Source: Gammaproteobacteria bacterium (GTDB taxonomy: Bacteria; Pseudomonadota; Gammaproteobacteria; Pseudomonadales; Azotimanducaceae). From it: a DNA stretch of 33,498 nt. The stretch spans positions 1-33,498 of the forward strand of contig VXYL01000105.1 in NCBI GenBank assembly GCA_009846005.1, in the 5' to 3' direction. The notes beneath the pieces are model-generated. The model did not search any database. It was given only the letters and a program-made list of their open reading frames with translations, and was not told the DNA's origin. A program made the translations under genes and the position numbers. Shown piece after piece: positions 8,331 through 16,000 of this stretch; positions within the stretch are counted from its first letter, which is position 1, and every line of letters starts with the position of its first letter.

Positions 8331-9893
8331 ATGACGCTGATCACTTGGTCGGGGGTGTTCCTCGTGTTCTACATCGGGGCCATGCTGGCCATCGGCTACC
8401 TCGGCGGACGTCGCGTACAGCATGCCGACGACTTCGCCACGGCGCGGGGATCCTACGGGCCGCTATGGTTGGCGTTTGCATTCGCGGCGACAACCGCCTC
8501 CGGTGCGACCTTCCTCGGCGGGCCCGGGCTCGCCTACGTGTACGGAACGCCGACGATCTGGGGCAATTTCCTGTATCCCATCGGCGTCTACTTCGGCGTG
8601 CTGATCTGCATGCGCCTGATCGCGACGTCGGGCAATCGGTTCGGCAACCGCTCGATACCGGAATACCTGGGCGACCGCTACCAGTCCAACGGCATCCGGG
8701 TGATCGTTTCGGTGTTCTCGCTGGTGCTGTTCTTCTACATCGTCGGGCAACTCGTGTCCGGGCTGGTGATGTTCGAGGTCATGCTGGGCATGGACCCCTT
8801 GTGGGCCCTGCTGGTCACGTCCGTGGTGCTGGTCATCTACGTGTTCATGGGCGGCGCCCACGCGGACATCCTGACCGACGGCGTGCAGGGGATCATGATG
8901 CTCGTGCTCGCCGCTGTGGTGATCGTCCTGTTCGTGTTCGGGGTCGGCGGGGACGGCAGCATGCTGGGCCTGTTCGACAACCTCGAGGCGCAGGACGACA
9001 ACCTCGTCGGCCTCCTGAACACCACGACCCCTCTTTACCACTCGTGGTGGTCCATCGCCTGCATCGTGGTGGCGCACCTACCCCTGGGCCTGCTTCCGCA
9101 CCTCGGCAACAAGCTGTGGGCGTTGAAGGACACCGGCCAGCAACGCTCGTTCATCAAGCTGGCTTTCGCGTTCGGGATCACGTTGGGCATGCTGGGACTC
9201 GGCGGCCTGCTCGCCCGCGCCTTGCTCGGTGACTCGCTGGACAACCAGAACCAGGCCCTGCCGATGCTCTTCATCGAGTTGTTCCCGCCCTGGCTCGCGG
9301 CTTTGATCGGCGTGGGTATCCTGGCGGCGATTATGTCCACGGCGGACGGCCTCGTCGTGTCGTCGTCCCAGGTCATCGCCAACGACCTCTACCGGCGTAC
9401 GTTGGCTCAGCACTTCGCGCCGAATGCCACGGAGGAGGAACGCGACCGCCAGGAGTTGCTCATCAGCCGCTGGGCGACGGTGGTGGTGATGATCATCTGC
9501 ACGGCGCTGGCGTGGATCCTCATCGACATGAACGTCGCCTTGATCGTCTGGATCGGCATCGGCGGCATGATGGCGGCGTTCGCGGGACCGCTGGTCATGG
9601 GGGCGTTGTGGAAAGGTGTGACCCGGGCGGGCGCCTATGCCGGCCTGCTCTCGGGATTCGTGACCTTCGTGGTGCTTCACAATGGGTGGTTGAGTCCCGA
9701 TTGGTTCGACGGCGGCGTCCTCGACACGGCCATCACCTGGCTATACGGCGAGGCGCCCAACCCGTTCTCCTGCGCGGCGATCGGGGAGGGGGTCGGCGTG
9801 GTGCTCACGTTCGTCGTCTCGAAGCTCACCGCCCCGCTGCCGGCGGAACACCTCGACGAGATGTTCGACGCCGACGAGGCATCGGCGGCCTGA
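8331..9893 (+). CDS. Sodium:solute symporter (SSS family)
   Basis: A 520-residue inner-membrane protein composed of about 13 hydrophobic segments, the usual SSS size. Family features include the early SYGPLWLAFAFAATTASGATFLGGPG stretch (helix 1-2 region, unbroken at about residues 42-67), RSIPEYLGDRY, and ILAAIMSTADGLVVSSSQ in the helix that forms the sodium site. It would import an organic solute with Na+. The branch looks like proline/pantothenate/sugar-acid carriers, but the substrate is not predictable. It starts a three-gene set: the SDR gene begins one base after its stop, and the hydrolase overlaps the SDR. A weak TTGAAC at 8269-8274 may belong to its promoter. Confidence 0.9.
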   Translation: MTLITWSGVFLVFYIGAMLAIGYLGGRRVQHADDFATARGSYGPLWLAFAFAATTASGATFLGGPGLAYVYGTPTIWGNFLYPIGVYFGVLICMRLIATSGNRFGNRSIPEYLGDRYQSNGIRVIVSVFSLVLFFYIVGQLVSGLVMFEVMLGMDPLWALLVTSVVLVIYVFMGGAHADILTDGVQGIMMLVLAAVVIVLFVFGVGGDGSMLGLFDNLEAQDDNLVGLLNTTTPLYHSWWSIACIVVAHLPLGLLPHLGNKLWALKDTGQQRSFIKLAFAFGITLGMLGLGGLLARALLGDSLDNQNQALPMLFIELFPPWLAALIGVGILAAIMSTADGLVVSSSQVIANDLYRRTLAQHFAPNATEEERDRQELLISRWATVVVMIICTALAWILIDMNVALIVWIGIGGMMAAFAGPLVMGALWKGVTRAGAYAGLLSGFVTFVVLHNGWLSPDWFDGGVLDTAITWLYGEAPNPFSCAAIGEGVGVVLTFVVSKLTAPLPAEHLDEMFDADEASAA

Positions 9894-9894
9894 C

Positions 9895-10686
9895 ATGGGC
9901 GCAGCATTCTACGAGCACCTGTTCGGCGTTCGCGGAAAGATCGCCCTGATCACCGGCGGCACGCGGGGGATCGGCCTGATGATCGCGGAAGGTTTGGTCC
10001 GAGCGGGAGCCCGGGTCTACGTGTCGTCGCGCAAGCTCGACGCCTGCGCGGAAACCGAACGGGCGTTGGGCGAATTGGGCGAGTGCACCGCGATTCCGGG
10101 CGACCTGCGCGATGTCGCGGGGTGCGACGCATTGGCGGCGGCAATCGGAGAGCGCGAGGACAGGCTGCACATTTTGGTGAACAACGCTGGGTTGACCTGG
10201 AGCCTGCCGGTCGACGAATTCACGGAGAAAGCCTGGGACCGGGTAGTCGACCTGGACGTCAAGAGTCCGTTTTTTCTCACCCAGAAGCTACTTCCGGTCA
10301 TTCGCGCCGCAGCGAGCCACGACGAACGCGCCTCCATCGTCAACATTTCCTCGGTGAATGCCGTAAAGCCAAGCGGGCTTGCCAACTACTCCTACGTCGC
10401 CGCGAAGGCGGGCTTGTGCCAACTCTCGGCGCAATTGGCGCGCGACCTGATGGCCGATCACATCAACGTCAACGTCATCGCCCCGGGCCCGTTCAAGTCG
10501 AAGATGACGGCACCGCTGTTCGCCACCGAAGAGCAGGACCGGCGCATGATCGATAGCTTTCCGATGAAGCGCTGGGGACGCATGGAGGACGCGGCCGGCC
10601 TGACCATATTCCTGTCCTCACGGGCCGGTTCCTATCTCACCGGCCAGACCATCCCCTGCGACGGAGGCGCGACCACCATTGGCTGA
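9895..10686 (+). CDS. SDR-family NAD(P)-dependent oxidoreductase
   Basis: A classical short-chain dehydrogenase of 263 residues. The nucleotide-binding motif TGGTRGIG is at 20-27, NNAG at 96-99, the catalytic serine in NISSVNA near 152-153, and Tyr167-xxx-Lys171 in YSYVAAKAG; the C-terminal PCDGGAT is typical. It interconverts an alcohol and a ketone. It resembles gluconate 5-dehydrogenase and 3-oxoacyl reductase-like members, but the substrate is open. Context (Na+ symporter upstream, esterase downstream, all overlapping or one base apart) suggests a small catabolic unit for an imported ester or sugar derivative. Confidence 0.92.
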   Translation: MGAAFYEHLFGVRGKIALITGGTRGIGLMIAEGLVRAGARVYVSSRKLDACAETERALGELGECTAIPGDLRDVAGCDALAAAIGEREDRLHILVNNAGLTWSLPVDEFTEKAWDRVVDLDVKSPFFLTQKLLPVIRAAASHDERASIVNISSVNAVKPSGLANYSYVAAKAGLCQLSAQLARDLMADHINVNVIAPGPFKSKMTAPLFATEEQDRRMIDSFPMKRWGRMEDAAGLTIFLSSRAGSYLTGQTIPCDGGATTIG

Positions 10687-11788
10687 CCGACTCCACGATA
10701 CCGCGGTTGTGCTTTGGCCTGAAGGGGCGCCGCGAGCCGTCGGTGACCTCGACATCGACCGCCCGCAGTTGACGATCCACCTGTCGGAGTCTGCTACGGC
10801 GACCGGTGCCGGCGTGATCGTGAATCCCGGCGGCGGTTACCGTAAATTGGCGTCGGACCACGAGGGCCTCCAGGTCGCGCGGTGGCTCAACCGTCGCGGG
10901 ATCGCCGCGTTCGTGCTCCGCTACCGTCTAGGCGAGCGATATCACTCCGATGTGTCGCTGCTCGACGGCCTGCGCGCCGTGCGCCTGGTTCGGCATCGTG
11001 CCGCGGACTTCGGAATCGCCGAGAATCGAATCGGCATGCTGGGCTTCTCCGCCGGCGGCCATGTGGCCGTCGCGGTGGGAACCCGGTGGGATGCGGGCAA
11101 CCCCGAGGCGGTTGACCCCATCGAGCGGGTGTCCAGCCGTCCCGACTTCCTCGTCCCGGTGTACGCCGTCACGAACGGCATCCTGCGCGGCCGCAAAGCC
11201 GACGAGTACACGCCAGCGGACGTTCGCGTCAACGAGTCGACGCCGCCGACCTTTCTCGTCCACACCCACGAGGACGGCATCGTGCCCGCCTCGCAATCGA
11301 CGCTGTTCTACGATGCGCTACTCGCCGCGGGTGTCCAGGCGGAACTACACATATATGGGTTTGGCGAACATGGCACGGGACTCTCCCCCGGCGACCCGGA
11401 TTTCCGCGAGTGGCCCGTGCTCCTCGTCAACTGGCTGCGACGGTGCGGTTTCATGTCGGCCGGGAACCGGCAGGGCGTAAACGGCCGCGTGACGCTCGAT
11501 GGCGAAGCCATGGGCATGGCGTGGGTGACGTTTTGCCCCCTCGACAAGAATGCGCCCATCGCCCGGGGGCGTTCCTCGCGCAACGAGGGGGGCAAGTTCT
11601 CGATCCCCGCATCCCACGGAGTCGTTCCCGGTGCGCACCAAGTCGTCGTGCATCACGTTAGCGAGCAATTCCAGGACTGGAATACGGGTGCGTACACGCT
11701 TGACGATGCCGTATGTTATGACGTCGGGGTGATGGAGATCGGCGACGAACCGGTAGCGATCAACGTGTCCGCTGGGAAGTACGGGTAA
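10679..11788 (+). CDS. Alpha/beta-hydrolase (acetylesterase-like) with C-terminal transthyretin-like domain
   Basis: The TTG start at 10679 lies inside the SDR gene, 11 bases after GGAGG (10663-10667), giving 369 residues. Residues 1-260 are an alpha/beta-hydrolase of the BD-FAE/acetylxylan-esterase type: NPGGGY (49-54) as oxyanion loop, nucleophile Ser124 in GFSAGGH, and likely Asp199 (HEDG) and His231 (GEHG). No signal peptide is seen, so it is probably cytoplasmic. Residues about 265-369 form a beta-rich domain (NGRVTLDGEAM, GGKFSIPA, VPGAHQVVVHH) resembling the carboxypeptidase-regulatory/transthyretin-like domains abundant in planctomycetes, an unusual addition. It probably removes acetyl or other acyl groups from a small substrate handled by the preceding two genes. 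Confidence 0.82.
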   Translation: MADRLHDTAVVLWPEGAPRAVGDLDIDRPQLTIHLSESATATGAGVIVNPGGGYRKLASDHEGLQVARWLNRRGIAAFVLRYRLGERYHSDVSLLDGLRAVRLVRHRAADFGIAENRIGMLGFSAGGHVAVAVGTRWDAGNPEAVDPIERVSSRPDFLVPVYAVTNGILRGRKADEYTPADVRVNESTPPTFLVHTHEDGIVPASQSTLFYDALLAAGVQAELHIYGFGEHGTGLSPGDPDFREWPVLLVNWLRRCGFMSAGNRQGVNGRVTLDGEAMGMAWVTFCPLDKNAPIARGRSSRNEGGKFSIPASHGVVPGAHQVVVHHVSEQFQDWNTGAYTLDDAVCYDVGVMEIGDEPVAINVSAGKYG

Positions 11789-11842
11789 CGTCGGCCCGGC
11801 CAAGCGCCGTCGCCCGTTTCACCACCCGGGTCTTGCCGACAC

Positions 11843-11867
11843 GGGATGGGAAAAGCCCGTCCCCTAC
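11843..11867. repeat. Dispersed inverted repeat, copy 1 (over the lexA stop)
   Basis: GGGATGGG (11843-11850) pairs with CCCGTCCC (11856-11863) around a five-base loop AAAAG, followed by CTAC. Copy 2 at 31071-31095 shares the same layout and the CCCGTCCCCTAC end. The lexA stop codon (complement of CTA at 11864-11866) lies inside the repeat's flank. It sits between the convergent hydrolase and lexA genes and may act as a transcript end. Confidence 0.6.
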
Positions 11868-12463
11868 AGATCCCTTCGAATAACACCGACGCTCAACCCC
11901 TCGATGACGAGCTCCTGGCTGCGCAGGTCCACCTCGATGGGATCGTAGGCTTCGTTCTCCGCCTCGAGAACGACCCGGGTCCGGGACTTCCGACGCAATC
12001 GTTTCACGGTCACGTCGTCGTCGATGCGGGCGACGACAATGGCGCCGTTGGCGGCTTCCGGGGTCTTGTGTACGGCGAGCAGGTCGCCGTCGAGGATGCC
12101 TGCGTCCACCATGCTGTCCCCCTCGACACGTAACAGGAAGTCGGCGGCGGGGCGGAACATCGCCGGCGGCACGTTGCAGGTCTCTTCGATGTGCTCCTGT
12201 GCGAGGATGGGGCTGCCTGCGGCCACCCGGCCGACGACCGGCAGGCCTTCGTCGACCGGGAGCCGAATTCCCCGCGACGTGCCCGGCACGATCTCCAAGG
12301 CACCTTTGCGCGCCAGCGCTTTCAGGTGCTCCTCCGCGGCGTTGGCGGACCGGAATCCGAGTTGCCGCGCGATGTCCGCGCGGGTCGGCGGGTAGCCCGT
12401 CTCGGTGATGTGCGATCTCACCAGATCGAGGACCTCGGCTTGGCGAGCGGTCAACTGTTTCAT
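11864..12463 (-). CDS. lexA: SOS repressor LexA
   Basis: A 199-residue LexA, near the E. coli length (202). The winged HTH occupies the first 70 residues ([31 protein letters not shown]). The self-cleavage Ala-Gly bond lies in VAAGSP, the catalytic serine in EGDSMVD and the catalytic lysine in VHKT. It represses DNA-repair genes and is cut after RecA activation. The start at 12463 (MKQLTARQ) matches E. coli MKALTARQ; an in-frame ATG at 12481 would begin only a few bases after the predicted transcript start and is less likely. An SOS box covers its promoter, so it is autoregulated. It is divergent from mscS. Confidence 0.97.
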   Translation of the reverse strand: MKQLTARQAEVLDLVRSHITETGYPPTRADIARQLGFRSANAAEEHLKALARKGALEIVPGTSRGIRLPVDEGLPVVGRVAAGSPILAQEHIEETCNVPPAMFRPAADFLLRVEGDSMVDAGILDGDLLAVHKTPEAANGAIVVARIDDDVTVKRLRRKSRTRVVLEAENEAYDPIEVDLRSQELVIEGLSVGVIRRDL

Positions 12464-12490
12464 GGGCGGCTGTCCATCCATCCAGTACGG

Positions 12491-12506
12491 CTGCGATTAT
12501 ATACAG
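12491..12506 (-). promoter_or_regulatory. LexA (SOS) box over the lexA -10 element
   Basis: CTG-N10-CAG, read on the minus strand as CTGTATATAATCGCAG, matches the enterobacterial SOS-box pattern. A perfect -10 (TATAAT, plus positions 12496-12501) is embedded in it, so LexA bound here would block RNA polymerase on lexA. The -35 is weak. The box also lies 101 bases upstream of mscS on the other strand; no strong mscS promoter is seen near it. Confidence 0.9.
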
Positions 12507-12606
12507 TCTTTGGGGAATGTGAAGGCCCGATTTCTTGCACATGGCAAGCCACGTCGGGGGATTCCCTCCGTTATCATCGCGGCGGTCAACCTCAGGGGTA
12601 GTCGCA

Positions 12607-13713
12607 ATGCAGCGCGCGATGGAGATCTTGGGCGTCGGGGCCGACGCGTCCGTCCAGTGGGTCGTTGTGTTCGGCATCGTCTTCGCAACCCTGGTGCTTC
12701 GCTACGTCGCCAAGCTCCTGTTCGACCGCTTGGCCAAGCAGCTCGAGCGAACCAAGAACCTCTACGACGACGCGCTTCTGGACGCTGCCCGGAAGCCCAT
12801 CGGCTGGGCGATCTGGTCGCTCGGCATCCTGTTCGCCGCGGAGTACGCGTTGCGGGGAGCGGAATCCGATCTCGTTGCGTACGTCGATCCGGTGCGCGAC
12901 GTCATCGCCATCATCCTCCTGGCGTGGTTCGCCATTCGCCTGATCCATTTCGTGGAAGGGCACGTCACCGATCCCGAGTACCGCACCGATCCGATCGACA
13001 AGACCACGGCCGCGGCCATCGGCAAGCTGCTGCGGGCTTCAGTGCTGATCACGGCGTTGCTGATGGCCTTGGCGTCGCTCGGCTTCTCGGTTACCGGCGT
13101 GCTGGCCTTCGGCGGTCTCGGCGGTCTCGCCGTGGGCTTCGCGGCCCGGGATCTCTTGGCGAACTTCTTCGGCGCGCTGATGATCTTTCTCGACCGGCCG
13201 TTCGCAGTGGGAGACTGGATCCGGTCTCCCGACCAGGAGATCGAAGGCACGGTGGAGGAGATCGGCTGGCGCCAGACCCGGATCCGCACATTCGACCAAC
13301 GACCGCTGTACATCCCGAACTCAACGTTCGCCACGTTGACGGTGGAGAATCCCCAACGGATGCTCAATCGACGCATCTACGAGATCATCGGCGTCCGCTA
13401 CGACGATGTGGGCGTCCTCAAGGCGGTGATCGACGACATCCGCGACATGCTCGTAAACCACGAAGCCATCGACACGACCCGCACGTTGATGGTGAACCTG
13501 TTGAGTTTCGGGCCGTCCTCGCTTGACGTGATGATCTACACGTTCACCAAGACCACCGTCTGGACGGAGTTCCATACCATCAAGGAGGACGTACTGTTCC
13601 GAATAGCAGCGATCGTGGAGGGACACGGCGCGGAGATGGCGTTCCCGACCCAGACGGTGCATGTCGCCTCGCCCGCGCCAGAGCCCGAGCAGCCCATGAG
13701 CCAAGGTCCGTGA
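12607..13713 (+). CDS. Mechanosensitive channel of the MscS family
   Basis: The ATG at 12607, eight bases after AGGGG (12594-12598), gives 368 residues. Five hydrophobic segments (about 17-36, 65-82, 97-115, 143-163, 165-195) precede the soluble part. The last is the pore helix, glycine/alanine rich (GVLAFGGLGGLAVGFAARDLL), followed by the conserved FLDRPFAVGDWI leading into the MscS beta domain and an alpha/beta C-terminal domain. It sits in the inner membrane and releases solutes on osmotic downshock. It has two more membrane helices than E. coli MscS (286 residues). The stop overlaps the GTG of the phosphoribosyltransferase by four bases. Confidence 0.92.
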   Translation: MQRAMEILGVGADASVQWVVVFGIVFATLVLRYVAKLLFDRLAKQLERTKNLYDDALLDAARKPIGWAIWSLGILFAAEYALRGAESDLVAYVDPVRDVIAIILLAWFAIRLIHFVEGHVTDPEYRTDPIDKTTAAAIGKLLRASVLITALLMALASLGFSVTGVLAFGGLGGLAVGFAARDLLANFFGALMIFLDRPFAVGDWIRSPDQEIEGTVEEIGWRQTRIRTFDQRPLYIPNSTFATLTVENPQRMLNRRIYEIIGVRYDDVGVLKAVIDDIRDMLVNHEAIDTTRTLMVNLLSFGPSSLDVMIYTFTKTTVWTEFHTIKEDVLFRIAAIVEGHGAEMAFPTQTVHVASPAPEPEQPMSQGP

Positions 13714-14252
13714 GCCAGTTGCTCCCTCACGGTGCGCGTTGCGTGTTCGACGCCGAGACCGTCGATGTCGCCGTGGATCGAGTGGCCGTGGAGATGGCGC
13801 TCAATCTCTGGGATGCCCGGCCGGTGGTCATCTGCCTCATGAACGGCGGCCTCCCGTTCACCGCCGACCTCCTCCGGCGGTTTCACTTCGATCTCGAACT
13901 CGACTATCTGCACCTGTCTCGCTACCGACATACCACGGGGGGCGAGATCCGTTTTGTGCGCCGGTTGGAACGCCCGCTGAAAGGACGCACGGTGCTACTG
14001 GTGGACGATGTGCTTGACGAAGGCGAGACCTTGGCAGCGGCGCAGCGGGAGGTGAGGGCGGCGCAACCGGACGATCTGTTGAGTGCCGTCCTCGTTCGCA
14101 AGGACACCCAAGCGGCAGCCGAAGCCGACTACGTGGCCTTGGAGGGCCCCGACGAATTCCTGGTGGGGCGCGGCATGGATTGCGACGGCGCGTTTCGACA
14201 GTTGTCGGGGATCTACGCGCTGCCTGCGGGCTGGCCCGGCACGGCACCGTGA
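13710..14252 (+). CDS. Purine (hypoxanthine-guanine type) phosphoribosyltransferase
   Basis: A 180-residue type I PRTase. The PRPP-binding loop VLLVDDVLDEGETL is at about 95-108, and MNGG at 44-47 is the pyrophosphate loop. Overall length and motif spacing fit the Hpt branch, which converts hypoxanthine or guanine and PRPP into IMP or GMP. It starts with GTG overlapping the mscS stop, and its own TGA overlaps the GTG of the next gene (GTGA). The coupled partner is methylthioinosine phosphorylase, which releases hypoxanthine, so this enzyme probably salvages that base. Purine preference (hypoxanthine versus guanine) is inferred from context. Confidence 0.88.
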   Translation: MSQLLPHGARCVFDAETVDVAVDRVAVEMALNLWDARPVVICLMNGGLPFTADLLRRFHFDLELDYLHLSRYRHTTGGEIRFVRRLERPLKGRTVLLVDDVLDEGETLAAAQREVRAAQPDDLLSAVLVRKDTQAAAEADYVALEGPDEFLVGRGMDCDGAFRQLSGIYALPAGWPGTAP

Positions 14253-14986
14253 CGATCGGGATTATCGGCGGCACCGGGCTCGCCACGCTAGGCGAGCGGC
14301 CCACGGCGGTGGCGGACTCGGCGGAGACTCCCTTCGGCTTGGCATCGGGCCTGCCGCGGCGATTCGCGGAACTGCCCAATGCGGTGTTCCTGAACCGCCA
14401 CGGGGATCGGCATACGGTGCTGCCGCATCTGATCAACTACCGAGCCAACGTCTGGATGATGAAGAACTCGGGAGTCGACGCCATCGTCGCCGTGTTCGCC
14501 GTCGGCGGCATCGCACGTTCACTGGCCGATGGCGACTTCGTGCTCCCCGATCAACTCGTGGACTACACCTGGGGCCGCGCGCACACCTTCGCCGGGACGG
14601 ACAATTTCCTGCACGTTGACTTCTCCGAGCCCTTCGACGCGGGACTGAGGCAAGCGCTTTCGCGGTCAGCGGACCGAATCGGTCTTGATCTTTGTGATGG
14701 CGTCTACGGCTGCACCCAGGGTCCGCGCTTCGAAACCCCCGCGGAGATCGACCGGATGGAGCGGGACGGCTGCACGGTGGTCGGGATGACCGCGATGCCG
14801 GAAGCCGCACTGGCCCGGGAACTCGACCTGCCCTACGCGGGCATTTGCCTGGTGGTGAATCCGGCCGCGGGGCGGGGCCTCGTCTCGCTCGAACTGGCGG
14901 ACATGCGAAAGGTCGTGACCGACGCGGAACCGACGATACGGCGTCTACTGGTCGAGTTCCTCCAACTCGTCGAGCAGCCCGGCTAG
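14249..14986 (+). CDS. S-methyl-5'-thioinosine phosphorylase (MTAP/PNP family)
   Basis: The GTG at 14249 gives 245 residues starting TIGIIGGTG, the family's phosphate-binding N-terminus. Further motifs are LNRHGDRH, the CTQGPRFETPAEI block and VGMTAMPEAALARE. Enzymes of this subgroup in Pseudomonas use methylthioinosine, made by deamination of methylthioadenosine, instead of methylthioadenosine directly; the products are hypoxanthine and methylthioribose-1-phosphate. The neighbourhood (csiV and mfd next, lexA nearby) resembles that of the characterised Pseudomonas enzyme. The upstream Hpt can take the hypoxanthine. The last 42 bases overlap the 3' end of csiV on the other strand. Confidence 0.88.
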   Translation: MTIGIIGGTGLATLGERPTAVADSAETPFGLASGLPRRFAELPNAVFLNRHGDRHTVLPHLINYRANVWMMKNSGVDAIVAVFAVGGIARSLADGDFVLPDQLVDYTWGRAHTFAGTDNFLHVDFSEPFDAGLRQALSRSADRIGLDLCDGVYGCTQGPRFETPAEIDRMERDGCTVVGMTAMPEAALARELDLPYAGICLVVNPAAGRGLVSLELADMRKVVTDAEPTIRRLLVEFLQLVEQPG

Positions 14987-15985
14987 GCCGTCGGGCAGCG
15001 GCACGGGGTCTACCCGAGCCAGGATTCCGATTGCCGGGTGGTCCAGGTAGTGGGGTTCGTCGCTGCGCATTCGCCGTTGCTCGGAGACGAGGGCGATGCC
15101 AGCGTCGGCGAGGCGGTACTCGAACAGGATTCGCAAGTGAACGAATCGACCCAAGGTGACGCTAACCACCCCCTCCAGCGGATAGCGGCGCGTTTCGTCC
15201 ATGGCGCCGATCTGTACCACGAGCGGTTGCGGCCGTTCCCGCGCCGGCAGGGGCTGGTGCCAGTTTCCCGCGGCAATGATGTCGTAGCGTCGGGCAAGGG
15301 CCGAGCGTTCGGCAGCGAAGCCCGGTGTCGAACGGTCCCAGACGTAGCTGCCGCGAAGTAGCTGGTCCTCGTATTCTGCGAAGGCGAGAGCCAAGGTGTC
15401 CATTGCCTCCTGTCGGGGATCGGCGACGTCTTGAACGCCGTTTTCGAAGTCGATGGGTTGGGCATCCGGCGGAGTCTCCGGTGCCGGTCCGGGCACGCTT
15501 TGATACATGCCCAGCTCGATGCCGTCGAGTTCCATCCGCCACGGGTCCGTCGGAAGGCAGGGATCCGGCGGTTCGGCCAGCGGCATTTCGAACGGGTGAA
15601 CCCACGGTTGGATCATCGGGTTCCAGGATTCCGTCCCGCAGGGTCCCGTGAGCCACGCCGGCGGCGGCAGGTTCGAAATGACGACGGGCAAGTCCCGGTC
15701 GATGGGCGCCGCGGGACCGAACGGGTACTCCACATCCGCGTCGCCGGTTGCTTCAGCCAGCGGAAATGCATGTTGCGGGTAGCGGACGGTCTCCAGAAGA
15801 CGCGTGCGTGCGGCGATGCCATCGGTACTGAAACCCTCCCGGTCGGCAACCTCGGGGCTTTGTTCGAAGACGATGAGTTCGATGCGGTACCAGTTCTCGC
15901 GCAGGAAATCCTCCGCCTCAACCGCGCCGAGTCGCGTTCCCCAGATCGCCACGGCGACGAGCAGCAGGAACGTTGGCCGATTCAC
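14945..15985 (-). CDS. csiV: CsiV-like periplasmic/outer-membrane protein
   Basis: A 346-residue protein with a signal peptide (first ~22 residues, FLLLVAVAIWG core) followed by ENWYRIELIVFEQ, the hallmark start of CsiV proteins, and a C-terminal beta-rich region (MDETRRYPLEGVVSVTLGRFVHL, about 245-275). In Vibrio cholerae CsiV is a peptidoglycan-binding protein needed when D-amino acids are present and linked to the lipoprotein activator of PBP1a. It lies 15 bases downstream of mfd, probably co-transcribed, as in other gammaproteobacteria. Its 3' end overlaps that of the convergent methylthioinosine phosphorylase gene. Function here is assigned by family only. Confidence 0.85.
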   Translation of the reverse strand: MNRPTFLLLVAVAIWGTRLGAVEAEDFLRENWYRIELIVFEQSPEVADREGFSTDGIAARTRLLETVRYPQHAFPLAEATGDADVEYPFGPAAPIDRDLPVVISNLPPPAWLTGPCGTESWNPMIQPWVHPFEMPLAEPPDPCLPTDPWRMELDGIELGMYQSVPGPAPETPPDAQPIDFENGVQDVADPRQEAMDTLALAFAEYEDQLLRGSYVWDRSTPGFAAERSALARRYDIIAAGNWHQPLPARERPQPLVVQIGAMDETRRYPLEGVVSVTLGRFVHLRILFEYRLADAGIALVSEQRRMRSDEPHYLDHPAIGILARVDPVPLPDGLAGLLDELEELDQ

Positions 15986-16000
15986 GCCGGCGTGCGCACC

